Below, in pieces: positions 36,701 through 49,600 of a stretch of 64,000 nucleotides of DNA (its first letter is position 1; each line of letters opens with the position of its first letter). Below the pieces are notes generated by a model that saw nothing but the letters and a program-made list of their open reading frames with translations, did not search any database and had not been told where the DNA came from. A program made the translations under genes and the position numbers. Location: contig OZ038435.1 in NCBI GenBank assembly GCA_964036275.1, positions 22,240,559 through 22,304,558 on the forward strand, in the 5' to 3' direction. This DNA is from Litoditis marina (taxonomy: Eukaryota; Nematoda; Chromadorea; Rhabditida; Rhabditidae).

Positions 36701-39700
36701 GTCTAAACATGACCGATTTAATGTAGTAGTCCAGTGTTGATAAACCTTCTCTTACGTTACTTTCATGAAGTAATATGTTACTCATTGAGAATAAATTGAT
36801 GTTTCGAGGTTCCTCCCAATTTCCCACGGGACACGTGACTTAGTACACGCAGGGAGAACATAATTGTTATTGTCTAAACACGACCGATTTAATGTAGTAG
36901 GCCAGTGTTGATAAACCAGCTCTTACGTTATTTTCATTGAGTAATATGTTACTCATTGAGAATAAATTGATGTCTCGAGGTTTTTCCCGATTTCCCACAA
37001 GACACGTGACTTAGTACACGTAGGGAGAACATAATTGTAACTGTCTAAACATGACCGATTTAATGTAGTAGGCCAGTGTTGATGAACCTTCTTTTACGTT
37101 ACTTTCATGAAGTAATATGTTACTCATTGAGAATAAATTGATGTTTCGAGGTTCCTCCCAATTTCCCACGGGACACGTGACTTAGTACACGCAGGGAGAA
37201 CATAATTGTTATTGTCTAAACACGACCGATTTAATGTAGTAGGCCAGTGTTGATAAACCAGCTCTTACGTTATTTTCATTGAGTAATATGTTACTCATTG
37301 AGAATAAATTGATGTCTCGAGGTTCCTTCCAATTTTCCACGAGACACGTGCCTTAGTACACGCAGGGAGAACATAATTGTTATTGTCTAAACACGACCGA
37401 TTTAATGTAGTAGTCCAGTGTTGATAAACCTTCTCTTACGTTACTTTCATGAAGTAATATGTCACTCATTGAGAATAAATTGATGTTTCGAGGTTCCTCC
37501 CAATTTCCCACGAGACACGTGACTTAGTACACGCAGGGAGAACATAATTGTTATTGTCTAAACATGACCGATTTAATGTAGTAGTCCAGTGTTGATAAAC
37601 CAGCTCTTACGTTATTTTCATTGAGTAATATGTTACTCATTGAGAATAAATTGATGTCTCGAGGTTTTTCCCGATTTCCCACAAGACACGTGACTTAGTA
37701 CACGCAGGGAGAACATAATTGTAATTGTCTAAACATGACCGATTTAATGTAGTAAGCCAGTGTTGATAAACCTTCTCTTACGTTACTTTCATGAAGTTAT
37801 ATGTTACTCATTGAGAATAAGTTGATGTTTCGAGGTTCCTCCCAATTTCCCACGAGAAACGTGACTTAGTACACGCAGGGAGAACATAATTGTAATTGTC
37901 TAAACATGACCAATTTAATGTAGTAGGCCAGTGTTGATAAACCTTCTCTTACGTTACTTTCATGAAGTAATATGTTACTCATTGAGAATAAATTGATGTT
38001 TCGAGGTTCCTCCCAATTTTCCACGAGATACGTGACTTAGTACACGCAGGGAGAACATAATTGTAAGTGTCTTAACATGACCAATTTAATGTAGTAGGCC
38101 AGTGTTGATAAACCTTCTCTTACGTTACCTTCATGAAGTTATATGTTACTCATTGAGAATAAGTTGATGTCTCGAGGTTCCTCCCAATTTCCCACGAGAC
38201 ACGTGACTTAGTACACGCAGGGAGAACATAATTGTAATTGTCTTAACATGACCGATTTAATGTAGTAGGCCAGTGTTGATAAACCTTCTCTTACGTTACT
38301 TTCATGAAGTTATATGTTACTCATTGAGAATAAATTGATGTTTCGAGGTTCCTCCCGATTTCCCACGAGACACGTGACTTAGTACACGCAGGGAGAACAT
38401 AATTGTAATTGTCTTAACATGACCGATTTAATGTAGTAGGCCAGTGTTGATAAACCTTCTCTTACGTTACTTTCATGAAGTTATATGTTACTCATTGAGA
38501 ATAAATTGATGTTTCGAGGTTCCTCCCAATTTCCCACGAGACACGTGACTTAGTACACGCAGGGAGAACATAATTGTAATTGTCTTAACATGACCGATTC
38601 AATGTAGTAGGCCAGTGTTGATAAACCATCTTATACGTTACCTTCATAAAGTAATATGTTACTCATTGAAAATAAATTGATGTCTCGAGGTTCCTCCCAA
38701 TTTCCCACGAGACACGTGACTTAGTACACGCAGGGAGAACATAATTGTAATTGTCTAAACATGACCGATTTAATGTAGTAGGTCAGTGTTGATAACCTTC
38801 TCTTACGTTACTTTCATGAAGTTATATGTTACTCATTGAGAATAAGTTGATGTCTCGAGGTTCCTCCCAATTTCCCACGAGACACGTGACTTAGTACACG
38901 CAGGGAGAACATAATTGTAAGTGTCTTAACATGACCGATTTAATGTAGTAGGCCAGTGTTGATAAACCTTCTCTTACGTTACCTTCATGAAGTTATATGT
39001 TATTCATTGAGAATAAGTTGATGTCTCGAGGTTTCTCCCAATTTCCCACGAGACACGTGACTTAGTACACGCAGGGAGAACATAATTGTAATTGTCTTAA
39101 CATGACCGATTTAATGTAGTAGGCCAGTGTTGATAAACCTTCTCTTACGTTACTTTCATGAAGTTATATGTTACTCATTGAGAATAAGTTGATGTCTCGA
39201 GGTTCCTCCCAATTTCCCACGAGACACGTGACTTAGTACACGCAGGGAGAACATAATTGTAATTGTCTTAACATGACCGATTTAATGTAGTAGGCCAGTG
39301 TTGATAAACCTTCTCTTACGTTACTTTCATGAAGTAATATGTTACTCATTGAGAATAAATTGATGTTTCGAGGTTCCTCCCGATTTCCCACGAGACACGT
39401 GACTTAGTACACGCAGGGAAAACACAATTGTAATTGTCTAAACATGACCGATTTAATGTAGTAGGGCAGTGTTGATAAACCTTCTCTTACGTTACTTTCA
39501 TGAAGTAATATGTTACTCATTGAGAATAAATTGATGTTTCAAGGTTCCTCCCAATTTCCCACGAGACACGTGACTCAGTACACGCAGGGAGAACATAATT
39601 GTAACTGTCTAAACATGACCGATTTAATGTAGTAGGCCAGTGTTGATGAACCTTCTTTTACGTTACTTTCATGAAGTAATATGTTACTCATTGAGAATAA

Positions 39701-40477
39701 ATTGATGTTTCGAGGTTCCTCCCAATTTCCCACGGGACACGTGACTTAGTACACGCAGGGAGAACATAATTGTTATTGTCTAAACACGACCGATTTAATG
39801 TAGTAGGCCAGTGTTGATAAACCAGCTCTTACGTTATTTTCATTGAGTAATATGTTACTCATTGAGAATAAATTGATGTCTCGAGGTTTTTCCCGATTTC
39901 CCACAAGACACGTGACTTAGTACACGTAGGGAGAACATAATTGTAATTGTCTAAACATGACCGATTTAATGTAGTAGGCCAGTGTTGATAAACCTTCTCT
40001 TACGTTACTTTCATGAAGTTATATGTTACTCATTGAGAATAAGTTGATGTTTCGAGGTTCCTCCCAATTTCCCACGAGAAACGTGACTTAGTACACGCAG
40101 GGAGAACATAATTGTAATTGTCTAAACATGACCAATTTAATGTAGTAGGCCAGTGTTGATAAACCTTCTCTTACGTTACTTTCATGAAGTTATATGTTAC
40201 TCATTGAGAATGACCGATTTAATGTAGTAGGCCAGTGTTGATAAACCTTCTCTTACGTTACTTTCATGAAGTAATATGTCACTCATTGAGAATAAATTGA
40301 TGTTTCGAGGTTCCTCCCAATTTCCCACGAGACACGTGACTTAGTACACGCAGGGAGAACATAATTGTTATTGTCTAAACATGACCGATTTAATGTAGTA
40401 GTCCAGTGTTGATAAACCTTCTCTTACGTTACTTTCATGAAGTAATATGTTACTCATTGAGAATAAATTGATGTTTC
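33736..40477 (+). repeat. 4780-bp offset duplication
   Basis: 33,736-35,697 matches 38,516-40,477. CTTCATAAAG (33862 and 38642), GTTATTCATT (34219 and 38999) and GTAGTAGTCCAG (near 35,621 and 40,401) are all 4780 bp apart. The intervening part holds the 1108-bp duplication and the 37,319-38,515 run. Confidence 0.9.
35103..37318 (+). repeat. 1108-bp tandem duplication
   Basis: Copies are 35103-36210 and 36211-37318 (6 x 171 + 82). GTAATATGTCACTC at 35491 and 36599 fixes the period, and GTAGTAGTCCAG near 35,620 and 36,728 agrees. It starts inside the second copy of the 3158-bp unit. Confidence 0.92.
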
Positions 40478-41503
40478 GAGGTTCCTTCCAATTTTCCACG
40501 AGACACGTGCCTTAGTACACGCAGGGAGAACATAATTGTTATTGTCTAAACACGACCGATTTAATGTAGTAGTCCAGTGTTGATAAACCTTCTCTTACGT
40601 TACTTTCATGAAGTAATATGTCACTCATTGAGAATAAATTGATGTTTCGAGGTTCCTCCCAATTTCCCACGAGACACGTGACTTAGTACACGCAGGGAGA
40701 ACATAATTGTTATTGTCTAAACATGACCGATTTAATGTAGTAGTCCAGTGTTGATAAACCAGCTCTTACGTTATTTTCATTGAGTAATATGTTACTCATT
40801 GAGAATAAATTGATGTCTCGAGGCTTTTCCCGATTTCCCACAAGACACGTGACTTAGTACACGCAGGGAGAACATAATTGTAATTGTCTAAACATGACCG
40901 ATTTAATGTAGTAAGCCAGTGTTGATAAACCTTCTCTTACGTTACTTTCATGAAGTTATATGTTACTCATTGAGAATAAGTTGATGTTTCGAGGTTCCTC
41001 CCAATTTCCCACGAGAAACGTGACTTAGTACACGCAGGGAGAACATAATTGTAATTGTCTAAACATGACCAATTTAATGTAGTAGGCCAGTGTTGATAAA
41101 CCTTCTCTTACGTTACTTTCATGAAGTAATATGTTACTCATTGAGAATAAATTGATGTTTCGAGGTTCCTCCCAATTTTCCACGAGATACGTGACTTAGT
41201 ACACGCAGGGAGAACATAATTGTAAGTGTCTTAACATGACCAATTTAATGTAGTAGGCCAGTGTTGATAAACCTTCTCTTACGTTACCTTCATGAAGTTA
41301 TATGTTACTCATTGAGAATAAGTTGATGTCTCGAGGTTCCTCCCAATTTCCCACGAGACACGTGACTTAGTACACGCAGGGAGAACATAATTGTAATTGT
41401 CTTAACATGACCGATTTAATGTAGTAGGCCAGTGTTGATAAACCTTCTCTTACGTTACTTTCATGAAGTTATATGTTACTCATTGAGAATGACCGATTTA
41501 ATG
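37319..41503 (+). repeat. 3159-bp offset duplication
   Basis: 37,319-38,344 matches 40,478-41,503. GTAAGTGTCTTAACATGACC followed by AATTTAATG (38063 and 41222) gives the offset. The segment begins with an A1-type monomer bearing GTAGTAGTCCAG and ends with E/F monomers. A private GAGGCTTTTCCCG at about 40,820 marks the second copy only. Confidence 0.88.
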
Positions 41504-42440
41504 TAGTAGGCCAGTGTTGATAAACCTTCTCTTACGTTACTTTCATGAAGTAATATGTCACTCATTGAGAATAAATTGATGTTTCGAGGTTCCTCCCAAT
41601 TTCCCACGAGACACGTGACTTAGTACACGCAGGGAGAACATAATTGTTATTGTCTAAACATGACCGATTTAATGTAGTAGTCCAGTGTTGATAAACCAGC
41701 TCTTACGTTATTTTCATTGAGTAATATGTTACTCATTGAGAATAAATTGATGTCTCGAGGTTTTTCCCGATTTCCCACAAGACACGTGACTTAGTACACG
41801 CAGGGAGAACATAATTGTAATTGTCTAAACATGACCGATTTAATGTAGTAAGCCAGTGTTGATAAACCTTCTCTTACGTTACTTTCATGAAGTTATATGT
41901 TACTCATTGAGAATAAGTTGATGTTTCGAGGTTCCTCCCAATTTCCCACGAGAAACGTGACTTAGTACACGCAGGGAGAACATAATTGTAATTGTCTAAA
42001 CATGACCAATTTAATGTAGTAGGCCAGTGTTGATAAACCTTCTCTTACGTTACTTTCATGAAGTAATATGTTACTCATTGAGAATAAATTGATGTTTCGA
42101 GGTTCCTCCCAATTTTCCACGAGATACGTGACTTAGTACACGCAGGGAGAACATAATTGTAAGTGTCTTAACATGACCAATTTAATGTAGTAGGCCAGTG
42201 TTGATAAACCTTCTCTTACGTTACCTTCATGAAGTTATATGTTACTCATTGAGAATAAGTTGATGTCTCGAGGTTCCTCCCAATTTCCCACGAGACACGT
42301 GACTTAGTACACGCAGGGAGAACATAATTGTAATTGTCTTAACATGACCGATTTAATGTAGTAGGCCAGTGTTGATAAACCTTCTCTTACGTTACTTTCA
42401 TGAAGTTATATGTTACTCATTGAGAATAAATTGATGTTTC
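40649..42440 (+). repeat. 937-bp duplication, second copy without partial unit
   Basis: Copy 1 is 40649-41585 (five monomers plus the 82-bp unit at 41490). Copy 2 is 41586-42440 (five monomers). GTAAG at 41222 and 42159 gives 937 bp. As in the 766-bp case, only one copy keeps the partial unit, so the joint lies near it. Confidence 0.88.
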
Positions 42441-43467
42441 GAGGTTCCTCCCGATTTCCCACGAGACACGTGACTTAGTACACGCAGGGAGAACATAATT
42501 GTAAGTGTCTTAACATGACCGATTTAATGTAGTAGGTCAGTGTTGATAACCTTCTCTTACGTTACTTTCATGAAGTTATATGTTACTCATTGAGATTAAA
42601 TTGATGTCTCGAGGTTCCTCCCAATTTCCCACGAGACACGTGACTTAGTACACGCAGGGAGAACATAATTGTAATTGTCTAAACATGACCGATTTAATGT
42701 AGTAGGTCAGTGTTGATAACCTTCTCTTACGTTACTTTCATGAAGTTATATGTTACTCATTGAGAATAAGTTGATGTTTCGAGGTTCCTCCCGATTTCCC
42801 ACGAGACACGTGACTTAGTACACGCAGGGAAAACACAATTGTAATTGTCTAAACATGACCGATTTATTGTAGTAGGGCAGTGTTGATAAACCTTCTCTTA
42901 CGTTACTTTCATGAAGTAATATGTTACTCATTGAGAATAAATTGATGTTTCAAGGTTCCTCCCAATTTCCCACGAGACACGTGACTCAGTACACGCAGGG
43001 AGAACATAATTGTAACTGTCTAAACATGACCGATTTGATGTAGTAGGCCAGTGTTGATGAACCTTCTTTTACGTTACTTTCATGAAGTAATATGTTACTC
43101 ATTGAGAATAAATTGATGTTTCGAGGTTCCTCCCAATTTCCCACGGGACACGTGACTTAGTACACGCAGGGAGAACATAATTGTTATTGTCTAAACATGA
43201 CCGATTTAATGTAGTAAGCCAGTGTTGATAAACCTTCTCTTACGTTACTTTCATGAAGTAATATGTTACTCATTGAGAATAAATTGATGTTTCGAGGTTC
43301 CTCCCAATTTTCCACGAGACACGTGACTTAGTACACGCAGGGAGAACATAATTGTTATTGTCTAAACACGACCGATTTAATGTAGTAGGCCAGTGTTGAT
43401 AAACCAGCTCTTACGTTATTTTCATTGAGTAATATGTTACTCATTGAGAATAAATTGATGTCTCGAG
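42441..43467 (+). repeat. E/I/H/A run at the end of the clean array
   Basis: E-type monomers with GTTGATAACC and GAGATTAAATTG come first. A class I monomer with GATTTATTGTAG (42861) and a class H monomer with GATTTGATGTAG (near 43,035) follow, then D and A3. Both rare marks return about 3992 bp later in the noisy part, so they are genuine variants. Confidence 0.8.
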
Positions 43468-46400
43468 GTTTTCCCGATTTCCCACAAGACACCGTGACTT
43501 AGTACACGCAGGGAGAACATAATTGTAATTGTCTAAACATGACCGATTTAATGTAGTAGGCCAGTGTTGATAAACCTTCTCTTACGTTACTTTCATGAAG
43601 TTATATGTTACTCATTGAGAATAAGTGATGTTCGAGGTTCCTCCCAATTTCCCACGAGAAACGTGACTTAGTACACGCAGGAGAACATAAATTGTAATTG
43701 TCTAAACATGACCAATTTATGTAGTAGGCCAGTGTTGATAAACCTTCTCTTACGTTACTTTCATGAAGTTATATGTTACTCATTGAGAATGACCGATTTA
43801 ATGTAGTAGGCCAGTGTTGATAAACCTTCTCTTACGTTACTTTCATGAAGTAATATGTTACTCATTGAGAATAAATTGATGTTTCGAGGTTCCTCCCAAT
43901 TTCCCACGAGACACGTGACTTAGTACACGCAGGGAGAACATAATTGTTATTGTCTAAACACGACCGATTTAATGTAGTAGGCCAGTGTTGATAAACCAGC
44001 TCTTACGTTATTTTCATTGAGTAATATGTTACTCATTGAGAATAATTGATGTCTCGAGGTTTTTCCGATTTCCCACAAGACACGTGACTTAGTACACGCA
44101 GGGAGAACATAATTGTAATTGTCTAAACATGACCGATTAAATGTAGTAAGCCAGTGTTGATAAACCTTCTCTTACGTTACTTTCATGAAGTTATATGTTA
44201 CTCATTGAGAATAAGTTGATGTTTCGAGGTTCCTCCCAATTTCCACGAGAAACGTGACTTAGTACACGCAGGGAAAAACACAATTGTAATTGTCTAAACA
44301 TGACCAATTTAATGTAGTAGGCCAGTGTTGATAAACTTCTCTTACGTTACTTTCATGAAGTAATATGTTACTCATTGAGAATAAATTGATGTTTCGAGGT
44401 CCTCCCAATTTTCCACGAGATACGTGACTTAGTACACGCAGGGAGAACATAATTGTTATTGTCTAAACACGACCGATTTAATGTAGTAGGCCAGTGTTGA
44501 TAAACCAGCTCTTACGTTATTTTCATTGAGTAATATGTTACTCATGAGAATAAGTTGATGTCTCGAGGTTCCTCCCAATTTCCCACGAGACACGTGACTT
44601 AGTACACGCAGGGAGAACATAATTGTAAGTGTCTTAACATGACCGATTTATGTAGTAGGCCAGTGTTGATAAACCTTCTCTTACGTTACCTTCATGAAGT
44701 TATATGTTACTCATTGAGAATAAGTTGATGTCTCGAGGTTCCTCCCAATTTCCCACGAGACACGTGACTTAGTACACGCAGGGAGAACATAATTGTAATT
44801 GTCTTAACATGACCGATTTAATGTAGTAGGCCAGTGTTGATAAACCTTCTCTTACGTTACTTTCATGAAGTTATATGTTACTCATTGAGAATAAATTGAT
44901 GTTTCGAGGTTCCTCCCGATTTCCCACGAGACACGTGACTTAGGACACGCAGGGAGACACATAATTGTAAGTGTCTTAACATGACCGATTTAATGTAGTA
45001 GGTCAGTGTTGATAACCTTCTCTTACGTTACTTTCATGAAGTTATATGTTACTCATTGAGATTAAATTGATGTCTCGAGGTTCCTCCAATTTCCCACGAG
45101 ACACGTGACTTAGTACACGCAGGGAGAACATAATTGTAATTGTCTAAACATGACCGATTTAATGTAGTAGGTCAGTGTTGATAACCTTCTCTTACGTTAC
45201 TTCATGAAGTTATATGTTACTCATTGAGAATAAGTTGATGTCTCGAGGTTCCTCCCAATTTCCCACGAGACACGTGACTTAGTACACGCAGGGAGAACAT
45301 AAGTGTAAGTGTCTTAACATGACCGATTTAATGTAGTAGGCCAGTGTTGATAAACCTTCTCTTACGTTACCTTCATGAAGTTATATGTTACTCATTGAGA
45401 ATAAGTTGATGTCTCGAGGTTTCTCCCAATTTCCCACGAGACACGTGACTTAGTACACGCAGGGAGAACATAATTGTAATTGTCTTAACATGACCGATTT
45501 AATGTAGTAGCCAGTGTTGATAAACCTTCTCTTACGTTACTTTCATGAAGTTATATGTTACTCAATGAGAATAAGTTGATGTCTCGAGGTTCCTCCCAAT
45601 TTCCCACGAGACACGTGACTTAGTACACGCAGGGAGAACATAATTGTAATTGTCTTACATGACCGATTTAATGTAGTAGGCCAGTGTTGATAAACCTTCT
45701 CTTACGTTACTTTCATGAAGAATATGTTACTCATTGAGAATAAATTGATGTTTCGAGGTTCCTCCCGATTTCCCACGAGACACGTGACTTAGTACACGCA
45801 GGAAAACACAATTGTAATTGTATAAACATGACCGATTTAATGTAGTAGGGCAGTGTTGATAAACCTTCTCTTACGTTACTTTCATGAAGTAATATGTTAC
45901 TCATTGAGAATAAATTGATGTTTCAAGGTTCCTCCCAATTTCCCACGAGACACGTGACTCAGTAACGCAGGGAGAACATAATTGTAACTGTCTAAACATG
46001 ACCGATTTAATGTAGTAGGCCAGTGTTGATGAACCTTCTTTTACGTTACTTTCATGAAGTAATATGTTACTCATTGAGAATAAATTGATGTTTCGAGGTT
46101 CCTCCCAATTTCCCACGAGACACGTGACTTAGTACACGCAGGTAGAACATAATTGTTATTGTCTAAACATGACCGATTTAATGTAGTAGGCCAGTGTTGA
46201 TAAACCTTCTCTTACGTTACTTTCATGAAGTAATATGTTACTCATTGAGAATAAATTGATGTTTCGAGGTTCCTCCCAATTTTCACGAGACACGTGACTT
46301 AGTACACGCAGGGAGAACATAAGTGTTATTGTCTAAACACGACCGATTTATGTAGTAGGCCAGTGTTGATAAACCAGCTCTTACGTTATTTTCATGAGTA

Positions 46401-49400
46401 ATATGTTACTCATTGAGAATAAATTGATGTCTCGAGGTTTTTCCCGATTTCCCACAAGACACGTGACTTAGTACACGCAGGAGAACATAATTGTAATTGT
46501 CTAAACATGACCGATTTAATGTAGTAGGCCAGTGTTGATAAACCTTCTCTTACGTTACTTTCATGAAGTTATATGTTACTCAATGAGATTAAATTGATGT
46601 CTCGAGGTTCCTCCCAATTTCCCACGAGACACGTGACTTAGTACACGCAGGGAGACATAATTGTAATTGTCTAAACATGACCGATTTAATGTAGTAGGTC
46701 AGTGTTGATAACCTTCTCTTACGTTACTTTCATGAAGTTATATGTTACTCATTGAGAACAAGTTGATGTTTCGAGGTTCCTCCCGATTTCCCACGAGACA
46801 CGTGACTTAGTACACGCAGGGAAAACACAATTGTAATTGTCTAAACATGACCGATTTATTGTAGTAGGGCAGTGTTGATAAACCTTCTCTTACGTTACTT
46901 TCATGAAGTAATATGTTACTCATTGAGAATAAATTGATGTTTCAAGGTTCCTCCCAATTTCCCACGAGACACGTGACTCAGTACACGCAGGGAGAACATA
47001 ATTGTAACTGTCTAAACATGACCGATTTGATGTAGTAGGCCAGTGTTGATGAACCTCTTTTACGTTACTTTCATGAAGTAATATGTACTCATTGAGAATA
47101 AATTGATGTTTCCGAGGTTCCTCCCAATTTCCCACGGGACACGTGACTTAGTACCGCAGGAGAACATAATTGTTATTGTCTAAACATGACCGATTAATGT
47201 AGTAAGCCAGTGTTGATAAACCTTCTCTTACGTTACTTTCATGAAGTAATATGTTACTCATTGAGAATAAATGATGTTTCGAGGTTCCTCCCAATTTTCC
47301 ACGAGACACGTGACTTAGTACACGCAGGGAGAACATAATTGTTATTGTCTAAACACGACCGATTTAATGTAGTAGGCCCAGTGTTGATAAACCAGCTCTT
47401 ACGTTATTTTCATTGAGTAATATGTTACTCATTGAGAATAAATTGATGTCTCGAGGTTTTTCCCGATTTCCCACAAGACACGTGACTTAGTACACGCAGG
47501 GAGAACATAATTGTAATTGTCTAAACATGACCGATTTAATGTAGTAGGCCAGTGTTGATAAACCTTCTCTTACGTTACTTTCATGAAGTTATATGTTACT
47601 CATTGAGAATAAGTTGATGTTTCGAGGTTCCTCCCAATTTCCCACGAGAAACGTGACTTAGTACACGCAGGGAGAACATAATTGTAATTGTCTAAACATG
47701 ACCAATTTAATGTAGTAGGCCAGTGTTGATAAACCTTCTCTTACGTTACTTCATGAAGTTATATGTTACTCATTGAGAATGACCGATTTAATGTAGTAGG
47801 CCAGTGTTGATAAACCTTCTCTTACGTTACTTTCATGAAGAATATGTTACTCATTGAGAATAAATGATGTTTCGAGGTTCCTCCCGATTTCCCACGAGAC
47901 ACGTGACTTAGTACACGCAGGGAGAACATAATTGTTATTGTCTAAACATGACCGATTTATGTAGTAGGCCAGTGTTGATAAACCTTCTCTTACGTTACTT
48001 TCATGAAGTAATATGTTACTCATGAGAATAAATTGATGTTTCGAGGTTCCTTCCAATTTTCCACGAGACACGTGCCTTAGTACATGCAGGGAGAACATAA
48101 TATGTTATTGTCTAAAACACGACCGATTTAATGTAGTAGGCCAGTGTTGATAAACCAGCTCTTACGTTATTTTCATTGAGTATAGGTTACTCATTGAGAA
48201 TAAATTGATGTCTCGAGGTTTTTCCCGATTTCCCCACAAGACACGTGACTAGTACACGCAGGGAGAACATAATTGTAATTGTCTAACATGACGATTAAAT
48301 GTAGTAAGCCAGTGTTGATAAACCTTCTCTTACGTTACTTTCATAGAAGTTATATGTTACTCATTGAGAATAAGTTGATGTTTCGAGGTTCCTCCAATTT
48401 CCCACGAGAAACGTGACTTAGTACACGCAGGGAAAACACAATTGTAATTGTCTAAACATGACCAATTTAATGTAGTAGGCCAGTGTTGATAAACCTTCTC
48501 TTACGTTACTTTCATGAAGTAATATGTTACTCATTGAGAATAAATTGATGTTTCGAGGTTCCTCCCAATTTTCCACGAGATACGTGACTTAGTACACGCA
48601 GGAGAACATAATTGTTATTGTCTAAACACGACCGATTTAATGTAGTAGGCCAGTGTTGATAAACCAGCTCTTACGTTATTTTCATTGAGTAATATGTTAC
48701 TCATTGAGAATAAGTTGATGTCTCGAGGTTCCTCCCAATTTCCCACGAGACACGTGACTTAGTACACGCAGGGAGAACATAATTGTAAGTGTCTTAACAT
48801 GACGATTTAATGTAGTAGGCCAGTGTTGATAAACCTTCTCTTACGTTACCTTCATGAAGTTATATGTTACTCATTGAGAATAAGTTGATGTCTCGAGGTT
48901 CCTCCCAATTTCCCACGAGACACGTGACTTAGTACACGCAGGAGAACATAATTGTAATTGTCTTAACATGACCGATTTAATGTAGTAGGCCAGTGTTGAT
49001 AAACCTTCTCTTACGTTACTTTCATGAGTTATATGTTACTCATTGAGATAAATTGATGTTTCGAGGTTCCTCCCGATTTCCCACGAGACACGTGACTTAG
49101 GACACGCAGGGAGAACATAATTGTAAGTGTCTTAACATGACCGATTTAATGTAGTAGGTTAGTGTTGATAACCTTCTCTTACGTTACTTTCATGAAGTTA
49201 TATGTTACTCATTGAGATTAAATTGATGTCTCGAGGTTCCTCCCAATTTCCCACGAGACACGTGACTTAGTACACGCAGGGAGAACATAATTGTAATGTC
49301 TAAACATGACCGATTTATGTAGTAGGTCAGTGTTGATAACCTTCTCTTACGTTACTTTCATGAAGTTATATGTTACTCATTGAGAATAAGTTGATGTCTC

Positions 49401-49600
49401 GAGGTTCCTCCCCAATTTCCCACGAGACACGTGACTTAGTACACGCAGGAGAACATAAGTGTAAGTGTCTTAACATGACCGATTTAATGTAGTAGGCCAG
49501 TGTGATAACCCTTCTCTTACGTTACCTTCATGAAGTTATATGTTACTCATTGAGATAAGTTGATGTCTCGAGGTTTCTCCCAATTTCCCACGAGACACGT
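42590..49600 (+). repeat. About 4-kb duplication crossing into the noisy part
   Basis: 42,590-43,789 corresponds to about 46,585-47,779 (offset about 3991). About 43,970-45,700 corresponds to about 48,130 onward (offset about 4158). The offset grows because the second copy has one extra monomer near 48.0 kb. Marks are GATTTATTG, GATTTGATG, the partial units at 43790 and 47780, GATTAAATGTAGTAAG at 44135 and 48293, and TAGGACACG at about 44,943 and 49,100. Boundaries are blurred by indels. Confidence 0.75.

Larger units (their letters stand above)
1..43467 (+). repeat. 171-bp satellite array, clean portion
   Basis: Head-to-tail tandem repeat. Monomer starts fall at 1, 172, 343 and 514, and after the first partial unit at 767, 938, 1109, 1280 and 1451, each step exactly 171 bp. 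A typical monomer has about 39% G+C. Well-conserved stretches include monomer positions about 35-62 (from TTAGTACACGCAGGG) and 83-112 (from TTTAATGTAGTAGG). Variation sits at linked diagnostic positions that define subfamilies. Nearly all length differences are shared by several copies, so they look like real variants rather than errors. There is no interruption by a transposon, gene or unique DNA. The species and satellite family name are not recognised. A centromeric or pericentromeric role is plausible from unit size and array form but is not shown by the sequence. Confidence 0.97.

Noticed and set aside
1..43467. CRISPR array
   Set aside because: Repeats are 171 bp and directly adjacent, with no unique spacers and no cas genes.
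1..43467. Primate alpha satellite because of the 171-bp period
   Set aside because: Only the length agrees. The sequence differs from the alpha consensus as I know it, and no full CENP-B box is present.
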